DNA of 64,000 nt from Imbricaverruca yamaguchii (lineage: Eukaryota; Arthropoda; Thecostraca; Neoverrucidae), in assembly GCA_034440575.1 (NCBI GenBank), contig JAOTOL010001547.1:146001-210000 (forward strand). The letters run 5' to 3'. The notes under the pieces were generated by a model. It did no database searches. It saw only the letters and a program-made list of their open reading frames with translations, and was not told the DNA's origin. Shown here piece after piece: positions 1 to 12,417 of the stretch (position 1 is the stretch's first letter; the number at the start of each line of letters is the position of its first letter). The position numbers and the translations under genes are program-made.

Positions 1-459
1 ATGCCCTCCTTCCATGAAAAGTCCTGGATCCGTCCTGCACTCATGGTTGCGCCCTTGGAATGGGCCCTAATGGAAAGAATTGCAATTAACATGCGCACGT
101 CCGGCGGTTCGCGCCAACTTCGGCCGGTCCAGGGTGGAAGATTTCTGCCCCTAAGGTCTCCAGAACTATGCTAGCTAGCGACAAACGGAACACGGCGTTG
201 GATAGCTGGTGACAAGCTCTATCGAAAGTATTTCGGTCATTTTTTTCGTTCAGGTCAATGTGTAGGTCGCTGGGTCCTGATAGGTCAAATTCGACCAGAT
301 CAGGTAAGGCTCTCAGATATTGACACATATCTCAGGACCTATAACAAGTAGATACAAACGGCGAACGTTATTCGACAGCCCTTGAAATGTGCTATCGACA
401 ATATTCGGTATGATTTAATGTCAGGTCAACAGATAGACGGTCAACAGTCAGGACAACAG
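1..459. other. Unassigned sequence, no gene seen
   Basis: Only short open frames without recognisable domains. The last part (about 410-459) has several GGTCAACAG-like words just before the CR1 LINE fragment starts. Confidence 0.4.
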
Positions 460-1246
460 ATGAAGGCTCCATACTTGATGGGTGGCCAAGTGCTATCAGT
501 GACTCAACAGGAGAAGGATTTAGGTGTTATTCTAAACACAAAATTGTGGGCATCAGAACAGACCAAGGAAGCCAGGAAGAAGGCATTGAGAATGCTTGGG
601 GCAATAAATAGGAACATATCATACAGAAGTGAGAAAGTCATCAGGAAGCTTTACTGTGCATATGTCAGGCCACATTTGGAAGACTGCATCCAAGCTTGGT
701 CTCCTAGCTATGAAAAAGATTGTTGGCTTTTAGAGAGAGAGAGTACAAAAGAGGGCTACACAAATGGTTAATGGTATAGGCAACCTGGCATATGACGAAA
801 GATTGAAGAAATTGAATATGTTTTCACTTAGATATAGAAGGCTGAGAGGAGATCTCATCGAGGTCTTTAAATTTGTCAACGGTCTGGAGAGGGGATATCT
901 TTGGGAAATGTTTGAATTTAACAGAAATGATGCAATTAGAGGTCATCAATTCAGAATTAAAGTTAACCACAGCAGAACAAGGTTAAAACAGTCTTTCTTC
1001 ACCAACATGGTAGTAGAACACTGGAACCAGCTGCCAGAAACCATTGTAAGTAGCAGCACATTGAACGTCTGTAAAATAGCATAGACAATCCTTATAAGAA
1101 TAGAGGGCTTTCTTTTCAGTATTACAGGGAGGGCTGATCGACGGATTTGGTGGGGAACTGGTTGAGTGTACACAGTGCAACCAAGAAGGGCCCTTGTGGC
1201 TCATAGTTGCACTAATCTTTTATGTATTTATGTCTTTATGTCTTTA
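460..1246 (+). mobile_element. CR1-clade LINE, 5'-truncated copy 1
   Basis: The translated pieces match the C-terminal region of CR1-type retrotransposon ORF2, downstream of the RT catalytic core. They include EKDLGVILNTKL, YCAYVRPHLEDCIQAWSP, RRLRGDLIEVFKFVNG and VVEHWNQLPE. The frame is broken, partly by a 4-bp expansion of a GA run near 736 relative to the 12.4-kb copy. The 3' end carries the family tail, a short array of the 8-bp unit TCTTTATG, ending near 1246. The homology begins at the ATGAAGGCTCC word at 460, almost the same point as the copy at 60329. No convincing target-site duplication was found. It is non-functional and older than copies 2 and 4 (more substitutions). Confidence 0.9.
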
Positions 1247-1249
1247 GGT

Positions 1250-3010
1250 CACCAGAGGTCACCGAACTTTGGCAAAATGTATTGTAATTTTGCGGTACAA
1301 AATTTTGGACAGCATGGCGATGGGAAGCAGGTTTTTCTTCATATGACGAAAAACGCCTCCGATGGCATTTAATAGCTAGGTCAATATTTGACCTTGATTT
1401 CGGTTGACCGTGGTCAAGTCCGTTTTCTGGCCTAGGTAGGTCATGTCGCGTATCATTCAAAACGTCTGAACGAGAGTATTTCGCTGGTGTTGGAATTTTG
1501 CATAACATTTGATTTTATACCACATTGATGTTCGCTATAAAATTTACTGCGGGATAATACACTTAGTGAAAATGGTCGCACAAATGTGTGTGATATATGC
1601 ACCGCGTCCAGCACTGATACATTTACGAATATTCCGAGACGATTCGCAAGAGACATGATAGAAAGGCACGATATTCAAGACCGGACATTTGTTGTAGGGG
1701 AAATTTGTTGTGGGTACGGAAACGACGCATTCCTTTACAACAAACGATATATCTGTGTTTAATGCTCATATAGAACAACACTCGAGGCTTCGCTGATAGC
1801 TCGTCACTCTGTGTTTACACGCAACTGTAGATTACTCGCTCAGAACCCTTTTGTTCACACTCTGGGATCACATTTCCCTTACATCAATCGCCGCGGCGGC
1901 GGCGCGACCTGGCGGCGATTTCAAATGCGACACAGCAAGCAAAGCCGTAAAGCTCTCGCCTGGCGGTGATTATCGTGTGCCGCCCGGCAATAAATTACGC
2001 GCGCTTCCCACGCTGGCAACGCGCTGGAAATCTGTTCGATCTCTTGACATCGGACCCAACTAGCTCTGTAGCAAAATTGCCCATACGTATCTAATTTATT
2101 ATGTAGTCAGTCATTGTATTCCCGAATAACAATTTCAATGGAAGAAAAATAAAGTAGCTATGGAAGTGTTGGACAATTTAGCACATTTGACAAACCGATT
2201 GGAGTTGGCTTGAACGCTTCAGTCCAATGCTGTGATAAATAATTTTCAGTTATGTGCGATGACCTAAGATGGCCTTGTAGAGGTCATAGGTAAATTGTTT
2301 ACTCGTATATTCATAAACGACCTCAAAGTGCATGAGATTTACAGAGGACAATCGAGACCAATTATGTACCCATGCAGGAATGCTTTTTACTCTGAAACTA
2401 TGACCTCAGGTCAAGGTCATCAGGTGGCTTAGGGAGGTCATATAGTGTATCAATCGATACGTCTTGGAGATTCCAGCACAATGACGGTAATTTCAGCATT
2501 CTAGCTCAATGTAGTGCGATAAAATGCGCATGAATGTTTTAGTTATCTCAGATAACCTCAGATGACCTTGGTGAGGTCGCTGAGCAAAAATATCAGCGGC
2601 AATATTGAGCATAGTTTCCAACTACACGCCATAACCGTTGTGAGGTCATTCCGAGAGCAAATATGTAACCAGGAAACATTTGCATATTTTACCATAGCCC
2701 TATAATGGGGGAAGCCATAATGGGGGAAGCCGCAACCTGACCTCAGGTCAATGCCACGAAAAAAAAACCCGAGATGTATATCATGGTCCCTGATGAGATC
2801 ATGACGCGTTATAAGCTTCAAATCAATCGCCCAATTATTGTGGAAGTGATGCCACCTAGAACTTAGAGGGATGTTGGGTCACCTCGCCCGACCTGGTGAC
2901 CTGACCTGAGATGACCCAGGGTCAAAAATATATGAGGGTATGCGGAGAAGACTATCGAGCAGCCATGCGAGGTTTGGCCTTGCTGACCCGATTAGTATGG
3001 CGGTAAATTA
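1250..3010. other. Non-coding DNA rich in AGGTCA/TGACCT words
   Basis: No gene seen. The stretch holds an unusual number of AGGTCA half-sites in both orientations, for example around 2240-2290, 2400-2440, 2560-2580, 2740-2750 and 2880-2925, including the palindromic ACCTCAGGT. These match the nuclear-receptor half-site, but the same words occur in degenerate dispersed repeats, so a regulatory role is not shown. Confidence 0.4.
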
Positions 3011-3419
3011 GGAAAAACCGCAGGGGGCAGATATCTGCCCGTGGACGTGCGCGTGTTAAAGAGGAAGTCCTGAGCGCACGGATGCTGATTTTGAAAAACC
3101 ATTGTGGCAGGGCCAAACTACATGAATGCAATGGACAGGCCCAAGTGGGTTGGGGGAACACACTACACAGGCTCCCATGCTAAATATTTGTGGGAGGTCA
3201 ATAACCATTTTTGATGGGACGCTGCCCCCTCGAAAGCGACCATGGATAACTATAGTTATCGACTATAAGATCAAATTGTTACGTTTTTGTAAAAGTGCCT
3301 TACTGGAGTAATCAACTTCAGATGTTTTTCTTTATATGTGTCGTATTCGGGATATGCTAGCGCGAAAATTGGTGTTTACATTTTTGAGTTAAAAGTAACA
3401 CGTCGTCAATCCACTGATG

Positions 3420-3780
3420 TTGCAAGTCGCATGAATGACAGCATTATTTTGGAGGTCAAATTCCGGAACCGAATTTTCAACTACCTGACTACAACTGAGC
3501 TTAATATTCGCATAATTCATGATATTAGAAGGAGGTGCTGCGACTTCCTTTTAGATACCTGATCCGTTTTCTTGATATCGCGGCAAACATTTACAAATTC
3601 ATGAATGGATCAATGACGGCATTATTTTGATGGTTCAAATACGAGGGCTAATTATTCAGCAAAATAATTGCAACTAAGCTTAGCATTCGCCGAATTCATG
3701 GCATTGCAACGCAGTGCAACCACCTAAAAAAAATATATTGTACTGTTTCTTGATATGGTTGAATTTATGGCAATGTCTGG
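3420..3780. repeat. Degenerate direct duplication, about 180 bp unit
   Basis: Two adjacent blocks (about 3425-3600 and 3605-3780) share ordered words: ATGAATG, AGCATTATTTTG or GGCATTATTTTG, CAACTGAGCTTA or CAACTAAGCTTA, ATTCGC, AATTCATG and TTTCTTGATAT. An old tandem duplication; no coding potential seen. Confidence 0.5.
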
Positions 3781-4094
3781 CCGCCCTCCCTATAGTTTCC
3801 CACGCCTGCCGCTTGGCGACGCTAGTGTTTTTACCATTACCAGCTGATCAGGGGGTGGGGCCAGGCGGAGAGTAGAACGTGGAGAGGGTGGGTCCGTACT
3901 CAGACAAACACGACTCGGTAATTGCCGGTGAAATAAAAAAAAAAATATTTGCGGAATTACACAACTATAATAGAGCAGAGCACATGAATCGACTATACAG
4001 TTACGCTGAAGTGCGTGCGTTTTCTCGCAACACGTATTCCTATGATAGTTCATATTATTCCTGAGATGCAAGACGGTTTGGTGTCCCTCAGTAT

Positions 4095-4480
4095 ATGTCA
4101 CAACTACTTTTGCTGTGGACTGTTCGTATGGCAGACGCACGTAAACGACTGCACGTAAACAAATGTACGTATGCGCAAATGCACGTATGTCATATACGCA
4201 AGTGCAGACGTACGCAAATGTATGTATTGGTAGTGCATGGATGGCAAATGTTCGTCGGCTTATTTGTGCATGTGGAAAGCGTACATAAGGAAATGAACGT
4301 GAACGCAAATGTACGTAAGCGAAAACATACGGGTGTCAAAAGTACGCGCAAGCAAGTCCAAAACGTAAGCGCAAAGGTGTGTAGGCCAAAGATGCGTATA
4401 TGAAGATACATATGTGCATTTGCGGAAATGTGCACACAGAGATGCAAGAAAGCGTAGGCATGTTCGCATGTACAAGCACA
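4095..4480. repeat. Degenerate short-period array, about 18 bp
   Basis: Words such as GCGCAAATG, ACGTATG, GTACGTAAGCG and CGCAAATGTACG recur every 15-20 bp with much divergence. This explains the open frames on both strands here, which are not genes. Confidence 0.55.
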
Positions 4481-5645
4481 CCTAGGAGTAGCTACATATA
4501 AGCAATCGTACGTTAGATCACGGGTGTGTTCAGAAAATTGCTAAGATGGGGTGGTATTAAGAAGACCAGAGGTGTTTGTGCATTCCTTGAAATTATTACA
4601 GCGGGGCTCGCATGGGCATGAATCTATGGGGAGCGGATTTCTGAGATCCCCTGAGATCTCGAATTATATCTGACACATATCGGAACTGGACAGCTCAAGC
4701 TCGTTTAGTCTACACTTTTAGAATGTCAAAATGTTAAAACATTCCCAATGACGAGGTCAGGAAGTAAAAAGATTGGTAGATTTATCACAATTATTTCGGA
4801 CTGCGTTTGTATTTGGCGTCGATAAAACTACACATAGCTGGGAGCAAATGTCTCCCAATATGTCCATACATGCACATATGGATTATGCGAATATGTCCAC
4901 ATTGTAAAACATCCAATGGTGGATGTTTGGATTGGATGGATTGGACGTTTTACATGTAGATGTAAAACATCCAATGGTGCAGCCAGAAGCTTCAAGATGG
5001 GTGGTCATCATTTGTTCCTCGCGGCTGATCTTCTTCATAGTCCGTGCCACAAACCGGACAGAGCCAGAGGGGTGGGGGGGGGGGGGCGGTCGCCCCCTCC
5101 TTGGGTTCCTACGGGCCCCTGGCGCGGACCGAAGGACCGTCCTATTGGACTTTTCGCACCACTTTCCCGGTATTGTCTTGGCAGAGATGGAAAGTTCACC
5201 ATCACTTTTTTATGGATGCTGTTGAGCAAATATACATGATACTTGATATTACTTCGTGGATGAACTTTGGCCCATTACACCGGAATTCTGTTTGCATGCT
5301 CTTTAGCATTTTTTTTGCGTGGAAAATCACCTACTTAGAATTAAATTCTCCCAACTCAATACGATTGAAAAGTAATGCAGAAGTTGACATTGCATCAGGT
5401 TACTAACCCTGACCGTAACATAAATGTAGAGCTAGCAGAGATGTTCGTCTTGATGAAAGAAAAGCGTAATCCATGATCTTGATGTGTTGCAACTCCTTCA
5501 AATGGCGACATTTCGAAGCTTCTGGAACATTGCCCTCTGATAGGTCCAAGCTCAATGGACTTTGATGGTGTTTAGCTGAAATTTGTACGAGATATGCAAC
5601 GCAGGTGCATAAGAAGATACTGAAGGTGCGGTCTCGTCTCTACGT
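4481..5645. other. Unassigned sequence with a small nested repeat
   Basis: Nothing coding is supported. At 4903-4980 the word TGTAAAACATCCAATGGTG occurs twice, and an inverted near-copy (ATTGGACGTTTTAC) lies between, which can fold as a short hairpin. A poly-G run follows at about 5080. Confidence 0.4.
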
Positions 5646-5649
5646 CTGC

Positions 5650-6060
5650 TCATTCGGCCCCCACCACCGAAGAGCCCAAGCAGGCTCTCAAGAGCCTGCC
5701 CCCGGGCCCGGCAGCGTTAAGGCGCTATCCGCGATCACTTGCAGGAACTTCCGGCAGCGCCTGGCACGAACAGCGGCGGAGGTGCCATCGGCCGGTCCTC
5801 CCATCTCATCAGGCCATTCATGTCTGCCGACCAGTTGGCGGTGCGCATGCGCCGCACGGCCGAGCACAAGGTGCACCCGCCGCGCCGCCCCAGTCGGTGA
5901 TCCATCTTGGAGAGCGCTGGTCGCCTCTACTGTGCCGGAGACCGACGGAAGCTGGCTGAGGACGTGCTGTCGGTTTGTCTTCAGTCGACGATGCTGCAGT
6001 ATTATCAGGCGTGTCAAACGGGAGCACAGGATCAGTTGGTGCCGAGTGTGTCACCTCCGC
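5650..6060 (+). promoter_or_regulatory. CpG-rich island with NRF1-type palindrome
   Basis: This segment is much richer in G, C and CpG than its AT-rich flanks. It contains GCGCATGCGC at 5843-5852, the palindromic core recognised by NRF1/ewg-type factors in many animal promoters. It lies just upstream of and overlapping a candidate first coding exon for the KLF5-like gene. Promoter activity is inferred from composition and motif only. Confidence 0.4.
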
Positions 6061-6119
6061 TGGACGTCATGGCAGACCGCTCTACACTGCACCACCCGCA
6101 ACACACCGCACCGCATCAG
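5991..6119 (+). CDS. Candidate first coding exon of the KLF5-like gene
   Basis: The frame is open from 5901 (after an in-frame TGA at 5898-5900) to a strong donor, CAG|GTGAGA, after 6119. The end phase is 0, which fits the phase-0 start of the 14699 exon. In-frame ATGs lie at 5991 and at 6069; the second has G at +4. From 5991 the exon gives 43 residues, hydrophilic and without a known domain. Upstream the same frame continues open back to about 5726 except for the TGA. A small phase-0 GT-AG intron (5871-5984, acceptor TTTGTCTTCAG) would remove that stop and move the start to an ATG at 5820. Vertebrate KLF5 also has a short first coding exon before the large one. Membership in the KLF gene is inference; the first exon could lie elsewhere. 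Confidence 0.35.
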
Positions 6120-6560
6120 GTGAGACGCCACCCGCACCACACCAGGGCTCAGGTGAAAAAACACCGGCATTAAGCCGATGGTTAAGCGGGTGATGGCCAG
6201 GTGAGCCATCACCCGTACCAGTTAGGGCATAGGCGAAACACCACCGGCGTCAAACCGAGGACCAGGTGAGATATCACCCGCTCCACTTCGGGTCTAGGCG
6301 AAACACCACCGGCATCAAACCGAGGACCAGGTGAGATATCACCCGCTCCACTTCGGGTATAGGCGAAACACCACCGGCATCAAACCGAGGACCAGGTGAG
6401 ATATCACCCGCTCCACTTAGGGCCTAGGCGAAACACCACCGGCGTCAAACCGAGGACTAGGTGAGATATCACCCGCTCCACTTAGGGACTAGGTGAAAAA
6501 CCACCGTCATCAAACCGAGGACCGGGTGAGACAACACCCTCGCCCAACCAGGTGTCAGGT
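6117..6560. repeat. Minisatellite, 65-bp unit, about 6.5 copies
   Basis: Unit starts at 6261, 6326 and 6391 are 65 bp apart; each carries CCAGGTGAGATATCACCC followed by GGCGAAACACCACCGG and TCAAACCGAGGA. The outermost, diverged unit begins with the CAGGTGAG of the candidate exon-1 donor at 6117, so the array seems to have grown from the start of the intron. Every unit carries a donor-like CAGGTGAG. Confidence 0.9.
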
Positions 6561-6829
6561 GTGATGCCTAACGCACCACATTGTAAGCCGGGTGTGGATC
6601 CATCCACTGGCGGTGGAACCTATGGGGATTCGGTGCTCTCATCCCCTCCTTGCGCAGGCAGGGCGGGGCTCAGCCTCCATGTCGGGAGCCAAGAGTATCT
6701 CACCAGTTTTTACATGCAAGTGATCAGAGAACATTGATGAAAAGTAATGCACTACAGTGCCGTATCGAAGGGGGCAAAGGGGGCAGTCTCCCCTTGAGAG
6801 GTTGTAGGCCACCCAAGAGCACGCCGGTG

Positions 6830-7530
6830 TACGGCCTCAAAATACTGGGCCAAGGCTACAGGAAATCGAGCCGGGGGCCAGATAAATATCATCAAAGCCC
6901 ATGAAAATCACGCTGGGGCCCAAAAGGTCGAGACGGAGCTCCCGAAAATCGCGCTGGGGCCATAAAACATCGGGAAATGTCTATGAAAATCACAATGTGG
7001 GTCCCAAACGACCCACATTGTGGGTCCCAAAGTGGTGGCCTATCTCCAGACAAAAAGACAAAAAAGATGCTACTAGTTGTAGTGAACTGGATGTATGTAG
7101 AACAATGCGATATGTATTGGCATCCTGAGGCATTCCCAAGCTGGCATTTTTAACTTTTGAATAGCTGACTATAGGAAAGCCCAATATGAATCGAGCCTAT
7201 GTACGTGTAGCCAAATAGGATAAGCTGCTGGATACGAAACATGGGTCGACATTACAAAAAATAACAAGAAAGGAAAAAGACGGGATGAGCTCCTGAAGAT
7301 CACGTTGCGACCAAAAAGATCATGTCTGAGCCCCTGAAAATCGCTCTGGTCCTCAAAAAGTCGGACCGGTGCTCCTGAAAATCACACTGGGACCTCACAC
7401 GTTCGTGTATGGGACCATGCAAATCACGCCGGAGACCAAGCGAGACAATTGTCAACTAGTCTGGATCCGGCGAAACACAATCGGAAGCACGTCCTGATCA
7501 GGCCAGACACAATCGCCATGTCGCTGAGGA
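6830..7530. repeat. Degenerate GGGCC/AAAATC repeat, block 1
   Basis: Loose repetition of GGGGCC, CCTGAAAATC or CCCGAAAATC, CGCTGGGGCC and AAAAGGTCG words with spacing of roughly 30-35 bp. The same vocabulary recurs at 32.2-32.7 kb and 38.6-40.1 kb, so this is a dispersed satellite-like family. No coding function is supported. Confidence 0.6.
6991..7022. repeat. Perfect 13-bp inverted repeat
   Basis: CACAATGTGGGTC (6991-7003) and its exact reverse complement (7010-7022) are separated by 6 bp. It could form a small hairpin or arise from repeat-unit inversion; no function assigned. Confidence 0.75.
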
Positions 7531-10500
7531 CCAGGTCACCATATGAGGTCACGTCGCAGCCCACTGCTATTGTTCAGAGCTGATGTTCCGTCAGTGGGAA
7601 ATGAGACCCAGTTAATCTGAGCGGCCACATTGAACACCAGGTTTTCTACCAGGCCCCAAATGCCAGGCGTACCATGGCAGGTGAAGGGACAGCCTAGCCA
7701 TGTCGTGTTACCTGGATACGTCAGAACTCGACCATTGCCAGTGGAACACAATTTGGACCAGTAATGCACGGGAGGAAAATCTTTACACGACACTTACTCC
7801 AAGTTGTTCACTTTTCTCATTGGTCATCACATTTACCGTCATCAGATCTCCCCTCCTTCACATTCCCTCGTAAAGTTCTGGTTCCCCATCCAGACGCAGA
7901 GCGCTTTCCAGTATGCAACCAGCGAGATAGCCGTTCCACGAAGCTTTTCGGAATGCGCTCAGCAGGACACATATAGTATAGTATCACTTCAGCCAAGTTC
8001 CAAAACTTGAACAAAATTTGTCAGCAGGCTGATCGATTTCGTGGAATAACGTTGAAATGTTTACCAGTATAGCATATCATGATCCCGGTCTTATTACCTT
8101 TTTTCCTCATGTTTGAAGCACTGCTACCCTCTTTCCGGACACGTCTGCATAGCCAAGTTGTTTAGAAGAGCCATGGAATTGTCCTACGAAAGGTAGCAGA
8201 TGAGATATGGGACCGGATGTCAGATCCCCTCTGAAGCTCGCAGATGCCGCCAACTGCCAAGTGGTGAGGAAACTTTCCATTTTACGGTGAAGTTGCCTTC
8301 AAAGTTTCGACTTCAATTAGTGTTATGGTTCAACAATGGCCGTGTTGCGCAAAATAACGATTTAATTTTATACTCTGGGGGAAATCATGAAGCCGACCAC
8401 TTACGATTTTTTTCAGGCGAATCTCGTTACAGGTACAACACCGGTAGGTTTAATTGTTACCTCATTCGAAGACACACACACTTATGTACATCAATTTACA
8501 GCTGCACCAGTACATCACCATGAAAACTTATTTTTCATGTCCACTGTCCAAACCTGATGCAATGGCTCATAAAAGCCATACATATTAAAAAAAATTTACT
8601 TAAACCAACACAACCTTGATCAACTTATCGCGGTCCTTTTGGTATGTAGTACAACCCTGCAGATTATAATAGCTTGAAAGGAACATCCTATGTGAAATAA
8701 ATGCGAAGTGACCAATAATAAAGTAACCATTTATGAAATACATTATTAAATCTGACCATGAGCATGCCTTGCATCTAATACGCATGGTAGCTGGCACTAG
8801 CAGATCTAGCGCACCGGTTTGTAAAGGGGAGCTTAGCTACACTAACCTATCCCTCTCAATATCAAGAGTCGTCAAAACCTAAAGTTTAATTTCGATCACT
8901 ATTGTGTGATCCCGTGATGTTGAATTAAGTTTCTCTTTGACATATGTAATTTTTTTGTTTCCTTTAGCATCGCCTCCCATCCGTACTCCGTGCACTGTTT
9001 AAGCAAGGAAATACTAACGTGTGCCTAGATTACGCTTACGTTCCAAAAATATTTCAGAACAAGAGATTGTGACTACAGGTGCAAAAGTAGAAGTAAACTT
9101 TGCTATTGAACAGTAGGGGTTCAGAACACCTCTGATACCTTGACCTTGGACTCGAAAAATATAACTTCTGAACGTTTGGTACATGAGTCTGTATGACGAA
9201 TCCCAATTGGATTTGTCAGCTTCACATTGTGCAGAAACTCTTCCGGAACTTAATGGAGCACCTGACCAAATTTCTCGATATGTCATAACAACCGAGCATT
9301 TCAATTCACGTCGCTCGCTTTGGGATTCACACCACAATGTAATCGAACACTAGAGAGCAAGCACTCATCGACATGGCAACACGACACAGCCTCACAGCAT
9401 GGAGCACAGGAACACCATCTCATCACTTCTCATCCGTTGCAAGTGAACATTTCCACCGGTTCTGTTTCATCGCATCACAGACACACAACGTCCGGCGTCA
9501 CCATCCATCACCTCTTCACACTTACGTCTACCGATCCAGGGAGACTGCCCTCCAGATTCTCTTTCCAGCCGTTACGCTACTGCTACAATCACCTTCTCCC
9601 GACTCTTGATGAACATTTCCTCGCCATCCAGCCACCCTAGGCGAAACGTAGAAAAACACGCACACCCAATGGACTAAATTCTTCCAATCTGTCCAGATCT
9701 CCACCTCTTTCCATCTTAACACCTCTCCGTTCCGACTATGAGAAGCCCTAATCTCCTCCGCCGAATATCGCACACCAACCACCAACCCACGCCACGAACA
9801 CAGCCATCGCTGATCTACCACCTGGTGGAACGACGGGTCACACCGTGTTGCCTGAGGGAGTAACTGTGCGGACTACGGTTACGAAGGACACAGAGCAACT
9901 GATTTGGAACATTGAAAAGTGGGAAAAATAATTTGGACTTAGCTTCGGTTAAACATTGAATGGATTACGACCTCTATACGAAATTTGAAACATTTGTTAA
10001 GATGGCAAAATTGTCTGTTACAAATCCCAAATACCGGGACCAAGTACCACGTAACAATTGAGAACAACGAGAATCGGGATAGTAGCGGCAGCGATGTTTC
10101 CCATCTTCCTCACTGCGAGAAAGCAACACCCGGGGCGCTGAGGGAATTATTGTCCTCCTCCTCCATTGACGGCGCGAGAACCACCTGAAAGGAGGCCCTT
10201 GGCTGCAGGAGATCCCCACAGCATTAAACTGAACCCTTCTCACACACACCCTCGGTAGAGATGACCAATCACAGCCTCCACTGGGGTATCTAAATGCTCT
10301 CCCCCATTAGACAATGTTTGGATGTACGCCACTATAGACAGGGTGTTCCACTTGTGAATGGCGACCCTCTCAGATGCTAACACCGTTACAAAACTTTTGG
10401 CTGTCCCGTTTAGCTGTATATGGCATTAGCTGTATACTTTCAGGAAAACAAATATAAGTGGACCACTTCCCTCTCAGTATGATCTTTGTCCTTTGAAAAT

Positions 10501-12110
10501 AGTGTTTTCAGCCCATTGAGGCAACTGGGCGTAAGGCTGTATTTGTAGAATCATTGACCACGCACATATGCTTTAGCATCACATAAAGGTATCAACCACA
10601 AAGGACCTAGCATATCGCTATCGGTTATGAAATGCTCCCAGGATGTAGCGTAAACATTGCCGCTGTATGAGTGTCCGCAGAACTCGTACTTCATGCCCCC
10701 CACCCAGCCCCCCCCCTCCTCGACACGGGGACTGGTCACGGCACGGCACTTGAAACGACAGCGGCGAGCACAGCCGGGGACGTGAGTGTTCTGGTCGGGG
10801 TTGCATCAAAACGACGAGTTGGTAGAGAGAGGGGTGTGCGGTTATTCCGCCTCGGCTACAGCCTTTGGTCGCAGAGTAAACGTGTCATAACAGAGCCAGG
10901 GCCGCTGTGACACCGAAAAACAGCGCTGCTGTGTCTGACGTGAGTTGCGCGCTCGGGTGAAGACTGCTGAAGCATTCGTGTAACCTACAAACCATCATTC
11001 TCACGTGTCCCGACCATTTTGGGAAGCACACGACACTGATCAGGAAGAGTTAAAAATGGGAACGAGCAGGCCCAAGCACAGGCGTTGATGACCCCCCGTT
11101 AAGGAATGCGATGACTAGTGTGCCAACTGCATCATTCCCCTGGATAAAAATCCAGGCTCACTGCCGCCTATCGAGTCGAAATGCGACCGGAGTCAGGTAA
11201 GCAGGTAAGCAGCAGCACCGAGGAATCGGACAAAAGCGGCGTCGCGCTTTCAGAAGTGCTACCAGCCTTCGGAAAGACATTGTGAGTACAACCGATCTTT
11301 AACTGGTTTCGCAAAGCTTGCAACAGTAAGACTCACGATTGACCGTTGCGCACTGCTATGCCTAGTTGAGACCCGGGAGGAATGTCTTCGGTCAGTGCGT
11401 AGAGAGAGAAAGAGAGAGAGCGAGCAAAAATGAATTTCACATATACGACTATCCTGTGGTACAATGTTGGACAAGATCCATGACATGACGGTGTACGGCC
11501 TTGAGTGATTTGTGATGGACAACACCAAGTGGGGTTCAACCCCGGAGGCGCAGGAACGATTTTCACGCTATAGGGACAACAACGTGACGGTCGTATGTTC
11601 CCGGTTCTCGTCCTAATGCTCCTCACTCAACGAACGAAAATCGGAATTATGGAATTTTGGCCCTTGAACCCCCAGCATACTTTTATGTTTATATGGTCAA
11701 ACTTCTTTTCAGCTGCTCGACAGCGCAGGCTCCGCTCTTTTCATGTATCGACGCTCCTGTCTAATCCAGACATGAGCAGCCGACCATCTCACCTCCAATG
11801 GCATAGCCACTGCTGGAGTCCCTGGTGTCAGGACCCCACTTTATATATTTTTGGTGTTGTCCTACCCCACCTGGAAAACTGGTAAAATCATGAAAATACG
11901 GCATCTTCCTGCGGATTCCCAGTCTCCATATCAGGCGACACCTCGATCTGGGGCACGGATTTTTGCGGCGGTCCTGTCACGGGTCCGCTGGGCGGACCTC
12001 GGTCATGGCTAAGGGGGGGTGACGTGGGAGAGGAAGAGGAAGAAGGGAGGGAGGGAGAAATTGGTGACAAATGCCTGTCACAGACCTACCAATTCGACAT
12101 ACATGCATAT
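7531..12110. other. Long stretch without a recognisable gene
   Basis: Unique-looking DNA. The open frames are short and lack family motifs on either strand. A short GA-rich run lies at about 11400-11424. If the candidate exon at 6119 is real, this stretch is part of the first intron of the KLF5-like gene. Confidence 0.45.
10652..10781 (+). other. Coding-like segment ending at a donor site
   Basis: One frame is open from 10652, contains an acceptor-like GTCCGCAG and translates to a proline-rich then basic stretch (YFMPPTQPPP..., KRQRRAQPG). It ends at a good donor, GGGGAC|GTGAGTG, after 10781. The donor phase (2) does not join in frame to the 14699 exon, so it does not fit the KLF model directly. 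It may be an unrelated exon or chance. Confidence 0.2.
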
Positions 12111-12112
12111 AT

Positions 12113-12272
<160 letters not shown>

Positions 12273-12417
12273 CGCCAGACAGCAGGCGCGCCACCAAGCG
12301 GACACACCAGGCAGCACACTTGCGAGACAATTGACTCGCCAGGCAACAAACTGGCTGGGCAGCAGACTCAGGTCAGAAGGACCTCATAGCTGCCGCCCCG
12401 TCCTCTCCTGAATCGGC

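Noticed and set aside
3790..4481. Overlapping frames on both strands around a 172-codon minus frame
   Set aside because: They fall in a degenerate 18-bp repeat and low-complexity sequence, without protein family features.
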